A stretch of DNA of 64,000 nt, taken from Cryptomeria japonica. Its lineage: Eukaryota > Streptophyta > Pinopsida > Cupressales > Cupressaceae. Position numbers and translations under genes: made by a program. Where the stretch lies: the NCBI RefSeq assembly GCF_030272615.1, contig NC_081409.1:876501594-876565593 (forward strand). Direction: 5' to 3'. A model generated the notes under the pieces. That model saw nothing but the letters and a program-made list of their open reading frames with translations, searched no databases and had not been told where the DNA came from. Shown here in pieces: positions 45,136 through 57,212 of this stretch; the stretch's first letter is position 1; each line of letters starts with the position of its first letter.

Positions 45136-46638
45136 TGTTGGCAATATTACATTATAAGGATATTGAGAAGGTTGTTGATGATTATGGACATAACTGATTA
45201 AATATGTTTTACTATCTTGATATTATTATTTTGTCATTGATATCAAGAAATTGATTTTCTAATTCAGTATGATGTTGCCATATCTTGAGAAGTATGATAT
45301 GAAGATTATAAAGAAGTCGGTAAAGACACAGGAAAGAATATGATGAATAAGGGGATAAGATATTCAATGGGCAACTACTACCGAGTTAGACAATGATGAG
45401 ATCTTGATGTTTTAGATTATTTTAACATCATACATATGTTGTAAAATGTAAAGGTTAATACTATACTATGTTATCAAGCAAAGAACCTAGTCGGTAAACC
45501 CCAAGGAACCTAGTCGGTAAACCCTAAGGTTATCGCAGTCGGTTAATGAAGATAGAATGTCTACTGAGTGAAGTTTAGTATTCACCGAGTTGTAACTGAG
45601 CTATAACAGAATGCATTAAATGTTTACATGTGATATTTAATGAAAGAAGCTGATGAACTAGAGCAGATCAATGATTGGCAAGCCGTGAAAGAAGTTTGTT
45701 AAACAAATCTAAGGCAATGAAAAGTCGGCAAGAAGATCTATAGCTCAGATTGAACCGCATTATCCTAACACAAGTTCCAAGGTGAATGTGCAAGTTCCAA
45801 GGCGGGGTAAAACATTTTAAGATCGAAAGATACAATGAACCTGGACAAGATTGAAGATCTGATGGCTATGATTGATCATGGGAAATGTGATCAAGGAGAT
45901 TAAGCGGTTAGAAGATTGTTTATAAATAGGAAACTGTTGATAAACAATGTATGCAGGCAAGTGTATGCACAGGGATGCTACACAGTGATTACTGAGCACA
46001 GAAACTTGAAGACTTGTTAGAATAACAAAGTATTGATGCCCAACAGATAGACAAGATTAGTTCTATGTCTAGATTGTATTGAACAAATAAGAATCTACTT
46101 TAGCATTTTAGATGTGAAGTTGCAGATAGATTGTATTACTGTTGTTTTGTGAAAGTGACAGGAAATCTCTTAACCGAGTGGACTTAACAGTCTTAAATGT
46201 AAATCCTCTAACAAGGTGACATTCTGATTGAGTGTTTGAAATCCTTTGACAAGGTCACTTCTAACAAAGTGAAGATCCTAACAGATCTAAGGGAAATCCC
46301 TTAACCGGGTCACATCTAGCAATTTGTTTGTAATCTTTAACAGGATTTGCTTTTAACCGAGCATACTCTAGAAGAGTATATTTCTTAGTGGGTTCAAAAT
46401 CCCACAGTGGTTTTTCCCTATTTGGGTTTCCACGTAAAATCTGGTGTTATGAGGTTTATATTGTTCATATGCTTTTGAGTTTGCATGTTTGACAGTTTTT
46501 TGGTTATATGACTGATATATATGTTACCGAGGTTGAATCTGATGTTTTTATGGATGATTAAGTTTGTATGATTCACACCCACCCCTCTCATCTTGTTAGC
46601 TATTGGATATGTACTTATATTAAGTATCAGAACTATCA
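45136..46638 (+). repeat. Family C-like solo LTR (1503 bp)
   Basis: Starts TGTTGGCAATATTAC and ends AACTATCA. The direct repeat ACAAG flanks it on both sides (45131-45135 and 46639-46643). It carries, in plus orientation, the reverse complements of the family marks: CCCACAGTGGTTTTTCCC at about 46401 and ATTCACACCCACCCCTCTCA at about 46569. No internal sequence is attached, so it is a solo LTR. Confidence 0.85.
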
Positions 46639-46643
46639 ACAAG

Positions 46644-46840
46644 ATCAATGGAGATAAGAAGAATGGAGATTCAAACCCTATTGGACATGTGATGGTATCA
46701 TCTTTGTGATTTTGTTGATTTTGAATTGTCTTAGGTAATCTCCATATGTTATGGTGGATCTTTGTTGTTGTTAGGCTAGGGTTTTGTGGTTGAATCTATT
46801 TAGTCTTTCAATATTGTTGTTTCCATTTTTACCATAAACA
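46644..46840 (+). repeat. Element E1 5' LTR, part 2
   Basis: The remainder of the E1 LTR, ending ACCATAAACA just before the primer site. Net LTR length without the insertion is about 770 bp. Confidence 0.8.
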
Positions 46841-46862
46841 TTTTGGCACGCGCCGGTGAGAC
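46841..46862 (+). other. Element E1 primer-site region
   Basis: TTTTGGCACGCGCCGGTGAG follows the LTR. The inverted copy E2 has TTTTGGCACGCCTGGTGGGA at the same place (59862 downward, minus strand). Confidence 0.75.
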
Positions 46863-49674
46863 ATGGATTTTTGTTAGATCTATATTTTTTTGTAGGTTTT
46901 TCTAACCCTATATTGTTGTTTTGTAATACAATTTGGAAAATAACCTTGTGCAGTTAGGGTTTTGGACACCAAATTAAGATCTTGGAGAGATTTGATCCTA
47001 TTTCACAAACGACTTGGAATTTTTGCATCAAATGTTGTTTGCAAGTTTGGGACAGTACCAAGAGCTCGCAATCCAAAATTCAGATTTTTTGGAGCATATT
47101 TTAATTTTCTATGTTTTTTTTAATGAATTTTCATAAAAAAAATTATTTTGAGGCAAATAAGCGAATTTTTTGGATTTTCTTATATTTTTAGAAATCTCTC
47201 TGATTTATACACATGATTTGTTCTTTGTGAATTTAATTTTGATGCAAAATATTTCCTAAAAAATCGGATCTTTAAAAATTGGGGTTTTTCATTATTTTGA
47301 TCAGATCTCACAAAGTACTTTGAAATTTCACATCAAATTTTTTCTACAAGTCAACATTATCAAAAGTGCTCAATAAAAAAAAATCAATTTTTTTGGAGCA
47401 TATTTGAATTTTCTATGAATGTTTTATGCATTTTCATAAAAAAATACTTTTGAGAGAAAATGAGTGAATTTTTCAGATTTTTTACAGTTTTCAAAACTTC
47501 TCATAATTATACACAAAATCTGTTCTTTGTGATTTTAATTTCGATGCAAAATAATTCTTAAAAAATTGGATCTTTAAAAATTAGGGTTTTACATTATTTT
47601 GCTCATATCTCACAAACTGCTTTGAATTTTTGCAGGAATTTTTTAATGCAAGTTTGGAATGCTATCAAGAGTTTCCAGTAAAAAATTTAGATTTTTTGGA
47701 TCAATGTTGCATTTTCTATGATTTTTTTTAATGTTTTTTCATAAAAAAAATTAATTTTTGGAGCAAATTGGAAACTTTTTTGGATTTTCTTACATTTCTA
47801 GAAATGTCTTGAAATTTTATAGGTGCTCTGTTTTTTATAATGCAAAATAACTCATGGAAAATCAAATCTTTGAATTTGTCAAAAAACATCTTATCGAAGG
47901 CCCCTATTTCACAAAGTCTTTTGGATCTAAAATTTACTTAACTTATGTGCTTGCAGGAGGGGTATTATTGCAAAACTACTAACAAATCTTTGTTGCAGGA
48001 TCTTGGCAAGGGTTTTCTTTTGATTTTCATTGTGTGCTTTGTTTTCATAGATTAGCATGCACTAAAATTGAACCAGTATCTTTTGTGTCTTGAGTAATAG
48101 GCTCTTTTTGTTTAATCTTTAGAGGGCCTGTCTCCCCATGTGGTCATTAGGACTACTAGTGAGGAGAGAATGGCCCAAGTGGTAGAGAGGAAAAACCACA
48201 TCTTCCGAACCACTATAAATAACTGTATCCATGGTGAAAGCCATGGGTAACGTGTGTTGATTAGTTCATACTGACACTATATCTCCCCATAAACCCGTTT
48301 GATCAAATTTATTTGATCAGTTGTAGGGCGTAACCCCTACTGGCTGGGAGCCCTTTTGTATTTACAGAGTTGAAAGTGCCGCATGTATGGCCACACGAGT
48401 GAATGTCTTTACTAGCACCTTTTTGTTTTAGAAAGCCAAAATCCTTCTAGTTGTTGGGGCAAGAGGTCGGACCTCTGGAGCGGCCCACACACACACGGTT
48501 CTTAGTAGAGATACAAAGTTCGCAACGGGGAGTTTTCATGGGGACTGATGCTTGGCTACCTCGGAGAAGCAAGTGTCGAGGGTGGAGCCAGTGGGGTCAA
48601 GCATCTAAGTATCCACTTTGAATAGCGTAGCCTCAGGGGAAATCCACATACTATTGTCTTGGCCAACGATAAGAATTGTGCTTGTCTTCTTTTGAACATT
48701 TTCACATTCAAGATCACACATCAAAACATTGTGTATTTCATGTCTTCAAGTATATGCAAATTTTTTTTACATCAAACAACACACTTTCTTTTGAGTCATT
48801 TTGAGTCTAAACACCTGCAAACATTGATTCTTCATCAACATTGTGTCCTCTTGTCATGAAAAACAATCAAAAATTTAGATTTGGTCACAACAACAACTTT
48901 ACAAAATTGGAAAAATTGCACTCAGTTTCTGGAAACGCGTCTGTGCAATGTTAAACATCGTCTGTGTCATTTAGCCGCGTCTGTGAAGAGCAGAAACACG
49001 TCTGTGTTATTACAAGCAATATTACATTTACAAAATCTCATAAATGCGTCCGTGCAGTGTTCAAACACATCTGTGTTGGGAAATCGTGTCTATGAAGTAT
49101 ACAAGCACGTCTGTGTTCAGTATTAAAAAAAAAAAGTTATAGTGCAACAAACAAGAGCAATCAGTTTCTGAATTATTGAGCTTCCTAGGTTATCTCTTTA
49201 GTTTTTCATCTAGAATTTAGCCTATCTTTGGGTCTCACAAAGTTCATCATTGCTTTATATCTTGCATTACATTCACATTTGTCTAAACTTGAGTCAAAAG
49301 GTCACTTGCTTGTCCTCATCTTGCTTTGTCAACACAATACATACAACATCATTTTGCTAAGTGGTCCTTCATCAAGGTCTATCGCCTTTGGGTCTCATTT
49401 GGTCTTACTTGGAGTCAAGGTCAACTTACCTCATCGAGAGAAACTATCATCTCTTTGGAAGTCACACCTACTCTACTACATACATATTTGGTCTTACACT
49501 TTGGACATTGCAAGTAAACCTCAGATTCATTTACATTCCATCCAAACTCTTGGTCTTCCATACTCTTTCCATTTTCATCTAATCTCACATGTCTTGGTCA
49601 AGACCTAGTTCATGGTTGAAACTCGTTCCCAATAAACTAGGAGGGAAGCTAAAGAGGCTCAAGATTCCACAAAC
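46863..49674 (+). other. Element E1 leader: 300-bp tandem repeats, conserved block, CGTCTGTG word array
   Basis: Four unit starts of the form T(T/C)TCACAAA(C/G) lie at 47001, 47306, 47608 and 47907, giving a diverged tandem repeat of about 300 bp. At 48120-48660 is a block shared with the leaders of B and E2, with GAGAGAATGGCCCAAGTGG near 48166. At about 48936-49118 the word CGTCTGTG(C/T) or a near variant occurs eight times in about 180 bases. Short open frames at 48659-49608 are not supported as genes. Confidence 0.75.
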
Positions 49675-51791
49675 ATGAGTGGCTATGAGTATGACAATGA
49701 TATATTTTTCAATTTTGATCATACCACATTACCTGGCATGGACATTTATAGAAACATTCAAAATGTTGAGAACATGGATAATACAAACAACAATGATACA
49801 CACAATGACAACGTGGACAAATTTTCCATACATTCAGCAGAAGTGGAAGACTCTATTACGGATCCCCATTTTAATAGATTGGTTGAGGAGATCATGAGAA
49901 GAGATAAACAATATTTCTTACAAGTGATGGCACAAAGTGGAGCTAAGATACCTCATGATTTTGACATGCCTCAAATAAAGGAAAATCGATCTATGCAAGA
50001 AACTCAACTCAGCATGGATCAAAGGAGGCTTAATAGTGGAGGTACTAGAGGACCACGTTTCATGCCTGAGTCACCATCATCCTTGTTTCAAAAACCTAAG
50101 TTCCCAAATACACATGGTCAAGCTTATGATACTCATGAAAGAGCATCTCATGAACAACTCTGTCTACGCAGACCATTATGGAAGTCTTATGCAGATAAAT
50201 ACACTCAATTTCATACCAATGCTAAGGACCAACCTCCAAAACAATTGGATATCTAGAGGCATGCTCAAAATTTGGACACAAGAAAACCCCATGTCAAATT
50301 TGGGGGCACTACACAAGAACAAACTCATGACATGCCTGTAGAATATGATATACATGGATAGAGAAAGTATTTCATCCCTCATTATAACTCTATACCAGGT
50401 GGTCCCTATACATAATATCATTATAGGCCTCTGCTATATGAGCATTTTTATGATCAATACCATCCATATATGCAGTATCCTCCTCATCCACCTGGTGGCT
50501 CAGGCATAGGATATGGTCCAAGAAGTTGGTCTCCACCTAAGAACAATTTGGAATAGCAAATAAAGGACTTACAAAAGAAAATGGAGGACATTAATAAACC
50601 AAAGCCAACTTACACAATGAGATATATATGTCCCTATCCATTTGATAAAAGCATCTCAATGCCTCCATTTCCTACACATTTCATAACACCAAAGTTTGAT
50701 AAATATAGAGGCAAAGGAGACCCTAAGGCACATATAAGATAGTTTTTCATAGCTTGCATTTAGGTAGCAGCAAAAGAAACATATTTGATGATATTGTTTC
50801 CACAAAGCTTAGGTGAACAAGCTATGTAATGGTTCTCCCAACTTCCACCTGGAATTAAGTCATGGGGTGATCTAGCAGAAGCTTTCATACAACATTTCTC
50901 ATATAACATAGAGACAGATATATCGGTTACCACTTTGTGAAACACCAAGCAAAAGGATGGGGAGTCATTTTCATCATTCTTACAAAGATGGAGGAATTTA
51001 GCCAACAAATGCTCTTGTGAAATTCCACCAAAAACAAATGGTAGAGATGTTCACACAGAATGTCCACAGAGAAATTGGTTACAGACTTGAGGAAATCTTG
51101 TTTGTCCACTTTCAAGGACGTCATTGAGAAGGTCTTAATTGAGCAAGGCATCATCAAAATATTCAAAGAAAATAAAGAAGACTTTAAAGGAAAAGACAAG
51201 CCACGATTTGGGAACAAGAACAAGAACATAGTAAATGATGGTGTTGTTGATGCTAACATAGTGAGACCCAAAATCATCCTTTCTGGATCAAGTTCTACAA
51301 ACAACCAAGTGAATACTCAAACAACTTCAAAACCACGAAGGAAATACACCCCATTGGGAGAACCACTTGAGTCAGCTTTCAAGAAGCTAGTGGCAAATAA
51401 GATAATAACATTTCCTAGCAATCCTCCATATGAGCCAAAGGTCAAACCAAATTGGTGGAATGACGATGAGTATTGCAAATATCACAAGAGCAAGGGACAT
51501 AAAACAAGAAATTGTCATCGGTTGAAGAACATCATACAAGATCTTATTGATAGAGGTGACATTGAGATCGAAGGACATTCATCCAATCAAGAACATGAGA
51601 AATTTAAGGAACCATTCCCTAAACATGACAAGGGAAAATCCAAAGCCATAGATGAGAAAACCAACTACACCAGAGCATCCTATAACTATGATTCAATTGT
51701 TAATCACATTTCGATGGACAATTATGTCTCTACCATTATCATCAGGACAAAACGCCTGAAAATTCTACCCAAAGACCCAAAGTTGTCCTAA
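49675..51791 (+). pseudogene. Element E1 gag (Tat type), many stops
   Basis: An ATG at 49675 opens 193 codons with an Asn/Asp-rich N-terminus, then RLVEEIMRRDKQYFLQVMAQSGAKIP, which matches the same region of B gag. Further on, with several stops, the core reads PFPTHFITPKFDKYRG, LFPQSLGEQAM, WFSQLPPGIKSW, FLQRWRNLA (50660-51005). From 51060 to 51791 the C-terminal part is open, with PLGEPLESAFKKLVAN, the zinc motif CKYHKSKGHKTRNCHRL and IIQDLIDRG. It is homologous to element B gag throughout. Confidence 0.88.
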
Positions 51792-52678
51792 AAGGCATTG
51801 GACCTTCTTCTGAATCTACCTTTGAATGTAATGTCACAACTCGTCGAGGTAAGGTCACTTTGCAAGGTGCTCCAGCTAAAACCACCACTTCCTCAGCAAC
51901 CAAACCTGAGTATGATCCAGTAGAGAAGTTAGGGAGGACACTCGCCCTTATCTCCATCCTTAAAATTTTACGCATATCCCCCGCACATAAAGCCATCCTT
52001 GATAAAACTTTGAGTGAAACTTATGTCCCCACTAATATGAACATGGACTAGTTTCAAGCCATGGTGGGATACCTTTCTGTTCCACATTCTCTTACATTCA
52101 CTAAAGCCGACGACGCCTCTGTAAGCCAACTGCATAATGCACCTTTACACATTGAAGCCTTCCTACATAAACACCGAATAAAACGAGTCCTGATAGATGG
52201 AGGAGCTGGTCTCAATATATGTACATTGAATACTCTCAAGCAATTGGGATATTTTAAAAAAGTTGTGAATGCTACAAATAAAATTACCATCAAGGCATAT
52301 GATGACGAAGAGCATTCATCCAAAGGCACAGTCACTTTACCTCTCAGAGTTGGGCCAGTTACGAAGGATGTGGTTTGTCAAGTCCTTGATCTAAATCTCA
52401 CATACAATATACTTTTGGGACGCCCATGAATTTGTGAAATGAGAGTTGTTCCCTCAACATATCTTTGATGTATCAAGTTCCTACACAATGGAGTTGAAGT
52501 GACTGTTAAAGCTGATCCAAACCCATTCATATATTGCAACAATTTGCACCCTAGATCAGAAATAACAATGCCAGTCAATCGAGAGGCTATTCCTTCATCA
52601 GCATATGTTGATCCTGAATCATTAAAACCTTCTACATCAAAGCAAGCAGAGCTAAAATAAAAAATCAAGATTAAAGAC
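51792..52678 (+). pseudogene. Element E1 protease region
   Basis: The pre-protease block YDPVEKLGRTLALISILKIL at about 51913-51970 leads to FQAMVGYLSVPHSLTF and the retropepsin active site VLIDGGAGLNIC at about 52187-52222, then NILLGRP at 52410-52428, where a TGA replaces the Trp codon. Several other stops occur (52051, 52470, 52660 regions). Like B, the active site is DGG. No G-patch-like segment was seen after it. Confidence 0.85.
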
Positions 52679-53740
52679 ATGGGATGTGGTGAGTATATCT
52701 TTCATGTTGATCAACTCCCACTATATCCTAAGGTATTTAGTCGACAGGAAAAATCTATAAACAATTTGCAAGGAATTGGGTGTGAACCACCTAGTGTTGT
52801 GGCTACGAAGTCTAAATGCAAATCTCCTCTAGTGGTGCAAGCAACTCTTGATATCAATAGTCCTAAGAGTGGTTCCAATAAAGAATCTATTGAGTGTATC
52901 GTCAACCTTCTTGAGAACTCACATAGCTTTACCATTTCATCTATCCATTCCATTTCCACTCCGCTCCTAGACTTGGATCAACAAGAATTACAAAAGCCCT
53001 TACTCATCAGGGATGAAAAATTAAGCTTTGAAAAGAAAATTCTAAAAATCAAAACTAAAGAAAAGTCCTTTAGTACAAATCAAAATCAAAAGCTACTGGA
53101 CTCTACAAAAATAAAGGTCAAGGATAAAAATCCTACGAAAGAAAAAGAGAAAGAGATGATCTCCCCTAATATCAAAATAACTAGGGGCAAAAGATATACA
53201 ATTTTAAGTAAAAAAGAATACTTGTTGATCCTAAGTCTCCATCATGTCATTATACTTTCACTTCTTTTCATAATCATAAGCCTTTATAACTCATCCACTT
53301 GTCCCACACATCCATTCCCATCTGGCGATACATCATGGACCTTTAATGGAACTTCCTCAAAGGACTTTGTTATCGGGGATGCCCAAACTTCTTTAGGCGA
53401 CACACATATGGGCCTACGTAGTTCACATGCTAGTAGTTCTATCTCAGTTCCTTTCTCAAGGAAGACAATCACTCAAGCTACACATCATCCAGTCAAGGAA
53501 CAATGCAACTACAATCATAAGGTAAAGCCTCACACATTTGAGGTAGGTGACTTAGTTCTCAAAGAAAATACTAAAAATCAACAAGATAGGGAGAAGAAGG
53601 GAAAGTTCGAGCCAAATTGGCTTTGTCCTTATATCATTACATCAGTCTATGGATCTAGTGCATATAAGCTTTTGACACCAGAGGGAGAACCTTTGGAAGA
53701 TCCTATCAATAGCATGCACCTTCGCAGGTTTTACACATAG
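52679..53740 (+). CDS. Element E1 fusion ORF: Lys/Ser-rich region, hydrophobic stretch, integrase C-terminus
   Basis: An intact frame of 353 codons. The N-terminal half is Lys/Ser-rich (KIKTKEKSFSTNQNQK, KDKNPTKEKEKEM). Residues about 180-205 are strongly hydrophobic (YLLILSLHHVIILSLLF), a possible membrane span. The last 90 residues match the C-terminal domain of the Tat integrase (HTFEVGDLVLKENTKN, KFEPNWLCPYIITSVYG, PINSMHLRRFYT), co-linear with B at 33230-33441. RT, RNase H and the DDE core are missing between the protease and this tail. Whether the ORF is expressed is unknown; its openness next to a stop-ridden gag is notable. The first codon is an ATG at 52679. Confidence 0.6.
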   Translation: MGCGEYIFHVDQLPLYPKVFSRQEKSINNLQGIGCEPPSVVATKSKCKSPLVVQATLDINSPKSGSNKESIECIVNLLENSHSFTISSIHSISTPLLDLDQQELQKPLLIRDEKLSFEKKILKIKTKEKSFSTNQNQKLLDSTKIKVKDKNPTKEKEKEMISPNIKITRGKRYTILSKKEYLLILSLHHVIILSLLFIIISLYNSSTCPTHPFPSGDTSWTFNGTSSKDFVIGDAQTSLGDTHMGLRSSHASSSISVPFSRKTITQATHHPVKEQCNYNHKVKPHTFEVGDLVLKENTKNQQDREKKGKFEPNWLCPYIITSVYGSSAYKLLTPEGEPLEDPINSMHLRRFYT

Positions 53741-55500
53741 CTCTTCAGAGTATCCTAATCCAAAAATACAAAAAAATAAATAAATAAATAAAAAATTGTT
53801 ACTTGGTGAAAACCTGGCAAACAAGCGCCTTGTGATACAAAAAAATAAAAAAAAATAAAAAAAAGTAAAGAGAAATAAATTGGTCCAACAGTGAAAACCA
53901 CTTTGGTGGTGCCCTGGGCAAGTACCATGGTGAAAACCGGGTCACCAACGCCATGTGTAGAGGCATTTCTCCTCCCTCCTTCAGGATTCCATCTCATCCT
54001 TTCACTTTGCACACTCACAACCTATCCATCCATAATAAACTTACCCATTCCCATCATAACTTGTTATTGATCTACCTAAGATTGGTTAGCCATTCATAAT
54101 AATCCCTCCTTTTCACCTCTTTCCATTCATAATAATCCCTCCTTTTCACCCCTTTCCACCCATAATAAATCAGCTCCTATATGTGGCTAAGGCAAATCCT
54201 ACGTCTAGTGATGGGTGTGGAACTAAGAGCATCAGACATTCCGAGGAGTACAATTTCTTCCAATTATCTTCAGTCTATCCGCGCACAATCCATAATAAAG
54301 CAACACTTGCATCATCGCTCTGCAATAAAATTTCGTCTTCTCCACAATAAAGTATCAGTTTCATGGATTTGATCAATTTCAGATGAGACACAACAACAAC
54401 AATGGGCTTCAACAAATCAAATCTTTCAACAGACTCAGACAACGTTATGGTTCAGTGCTATCTATCCTTTTGTGATAGTAAACATTGTGACCACAATCAA
54501 ATAGAATTATACAAGTGACAAGAGACACTAAAAACTTGAGGACTACAGTGGATGTTGGTGTCGATTCTTGGTTTTCTTTTGATTTTATCTTTTGGTGACA
54601 TGTCTTTTAGCTTTTTTGAGATGTCTTTGACTAGAGATTTTATCTCTAGGATGTCTTTGACTAGAAAGACGAGGATGGGGTATCATCACCTCTTTTTTTT
54701 TGCTGTCTGTGGATTGTCTCTTAGTAATGCTATGACTTGTACAAGGATATGAGGACATTGTGAGTCTAGTATGAGTTGGTGCATTCTTTGTTTGTGATTG
54801 TCTAATCTCCATGCAAACAGGTACAATGATTTTCTGGTTCGAACATATGCCTCGATTGTCATAACCTATTTGCCATAATAAAGCTCGATGATGATAATAG
54901 CACAAGAAGCTCTTTCACTTCCATACCTTTTATCTTCCATCCCCCTTTCTTGATTGACCTCCATCGTCCTTCTAGAGTTTGTGTAGCCTGCTATCACATG
55001 ACTAAGTATAATTACACACCAAATAAAATTGCATTTTATGTAGTTTGCACTTGCATTACCACATATTAGCATTTCATACATACATATAGATATCACAATT
55101 GCACCATATCCTGCACACAACACATGTTAGCACATTTTATATTCTCATCATGTAAACAGTTATTTGCATTATCATCTTCATCTGCATTTCATACATTCAC
55201 ATTTGCATTTGCATAACATATAAAACATAAAAGAACAAAAATATTGCATTTCATCATGTACATATTTGCATCCATATCATAAGCATCATAAAACATATAG
55301 AAGCATCACATAGATACATGCATCACATAGGTACACATGCATATAGCTACTGCAAGGATGAATCATCTCATATATATATCAAAAAATCATAGGTGTCATG
55401 ATACAATGATGTCAAAATCATATGGCTACAATCACCCGAAGGTGTCTACATCATCATACAAAAATGGTACAAAAACTGATACATAGGGAGCCCTCTAAGG
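53741..55500. other. Element E1 post-pol region with GGTGAAAACC motifs
   Basis: Non-coding. GGTGAAAACCTGGCAAACAA at about 53807 and related CAGTGAAAACCACTTTGG and CATGGTGAAAACCGGGTC (53889 and 53930) match the post-pol motif of element B. CCATTCATAATAATCCCTCC repeats at about 54090 and 54125. From 55020 to 55330 come repeated CATTTGCATT, CATACATTCA and CATCACATAG phrases, as in B before its antisense ORF end. The small open frames here were not accepted as genes. Confidence 0.65.
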
Positions 55501-56996
55501 CTATGATGAATGCCCTCCCTCGAAGCCAGCTAGCCTCGATGGAGTCTGAGCCTTGGAAGGACCCGCCCCAGGATCATCTCTCCTGCCCCATCTATTTGGT
55601 GGTGGTGGAGGATCCATGACCCCACCACTAGACACATGTCGCCTGTCTCTCCCTCCAGTGGTCATCATCGTCCGTGATGGTCTCTGGAAGCTCCTAACCT
55701 GTTGATCTGGTAGCACCACTCCATAGTATAGGTCTCGCCAATAGGCTATCTCCTCCCCTGCCTGCAGAACATAGGTGTATCCGGCCCATGTGTCCTCTGC
55801 TGCCTACCTCAGTGCTGTCTCAGTCTCTATATAGCACTGAATAGCCTAATACCTCTCCCTCTCAGTATCCCTTAGTTGTCTCCTGAGCCTAGCTGTATCC
55901 CTCTCCAGATCTTGGATCTCATTTGCCTATCCCTGGAAAATCTCCCTCAAGGATAGTAGCTCATCCTCCTCCTCTCTCCCCTCACATTGTCCCTGTGGCT
56001 GCTCCTATGGTTGCTCCTGTCCCTGTCCTCGTACTTGTACCTATCTAGGAACCTGTGCTACTGGCACCTGTAATGGTAATCCACCTCTACCCCTCACTAC
56101 ATGAGTCTGTCTCTCCTCTCCGCCCTCTCTCCTTTGAGACACTCTCCTCTCTATCACTACGCCTTGCCTTTGTCGTCGGCCTCTACCTCCACCATCCCCA
56201 TTATCATCTCCATTACCTCCACTGTCTCCCTCTATCGGCTCCCCTGGATCCGTCAGCCATGGAAATAGATGCTCTCCCCAATATGTAGTATACTCTGCAT
56301 CCATCCCTACATCCTCCACATCTGCCCAAATGTCCCAAGGCATGGGAACCATCTCTAGAATTTGTGTCACAACCTGATCATAAGAAAGCAATGGCCCTAA
56401 ATGTACGTGATCCCTCACTGTCTGTGCATACATCCCTGACCCCCATGGCATCTGTTGTATCCTGTCAAATTGCCTACATACTCTATCTATCAACTGCCTC
56501 TCAATAATATACGGTGTCTTCCCTATCAAATACCTGCTCCTGAATACATATGGCAGCTCCACTACATCATCCTCCCACTCCTCACAGTCCTGGTATGACC
56601 TCCATACCACACTGTCTATCTCATCAATCACCCAGCGCCAATACTCCAGACTCCTAATCTGTGGCTGAGAAGTAATCATATCATACAGGTGTACAAAGTT
56701 GCATCCATGTCCTTTGCCTCTAAAGTGTATCGGTCGTGTAATCGACATATGCTCACATGCCCATACCTGCAACAATGTCACTCTGCATCCTAATCATGTT
56801 GATTCATGATATATAAACTGATGTATCTCATAATACAAGTGTGCCAACAGACATGACCCCCATGCAAACCTGGTGTGCTCAGTCACCAATGTCTCCAGTG
56901 TCCTCCCCCATCTCATAGCCAACCCTCATGTCGCCCTATCTGGACATAGGAGTCCACTGATAACTCCTGCCAACACCGCCGGTAGCACCAATCCTC
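55501..56996 (-). pseudogene. Element E1 antisense ORF: plant mobile domain protein, N-terminus cut
   Basis: One minus-strand frame from about 56994 to a stop at 55501-55503, roughly 500 codons. In-frame stops are near 56980, 56930, 56041, 56005, 55930, 55845 and 55800; no frameshift was found. The open part 56041-56781 reads LLQVWACEHM, then a region with SLEYWRWVIDEIDSVVW and PWDIWADVEDVG. Upstream, with stops, AVLAGVISGLLCPDRA matches the B protein. A Gly/Asp/Arg-rich linker (GGNGDDNGDGGGRGRRQRQ), a coiled-coil stretch (EIQDLERDTARLRRQLRDTE), a Tyr-rich block and a tail with PPPPP follow, the same layout as in B. The N-terminal part is lost at the junction near 56995. Confidence 0.82.
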
Positions 56997-57210
56997 ATAG
57001 TTCCTTCCTCCTAGCTTGAACAGATGACAACCTCTCATCTAGGATAAGAATGAATTCCTTTGTAGAATTCAATTCATCTTGTAACTTCAAGTTTTTCATC
57101 CTTTCAACATCGTAATCTTCAAGTGCTACCTCAATTTGTTTTTCCATACTCATTTCCATGGATTCCGGATTCAGGATCTCCCTCAAGCTATTAGGCTTCC
57201 TCCGAGGCAT
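56995..57210 (-). pseudogene. Family C element: start of gag-like protein
   Basis: An ATG at 57210 (minus), about 20 bases after the C LTR and its primer-like site, opens 71 codons: PRRKPNSLREILNPE, then a heptad-like, Glu/Lys/Leu-rich stretch suggesting a coiled coil. It stops at the junction with element E1 sequence, so only the N-terminus is left. The family (Copia or gypsy) cannot be decided from this. Confidence 0.55.
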
Positions 57211-57212
57211 AA

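Larger units (their letters stand above)
44560..57000 (+). mobile_element. Element E1: Tat-lineage retrotransposon lacking RT/RNase H/integrase core
   Basis: Order: LTR (44560-46840, split by a solo C LTR), primer site, long leader, gag, protease, a fusion ORF ending in the integrase C-terminus, post-pol region, and antisense PMD ORF. It is cut at about 56990-57000 by a minus-strand C element. The 3' LTR is missing. RT, both RNase H domains and the DDE core are absent between the protease and the integrase tail, so the copy depended on helpers or is an internal deletion. Confidence 0.85.

Noticed and set aside
48659-49608. Several overlapping 60-130 codon frames before E1 gag
   Set aside because: They lie in three frames of a leader with word repeats, and show no similarity to gag or to each other beyond shared DNA.
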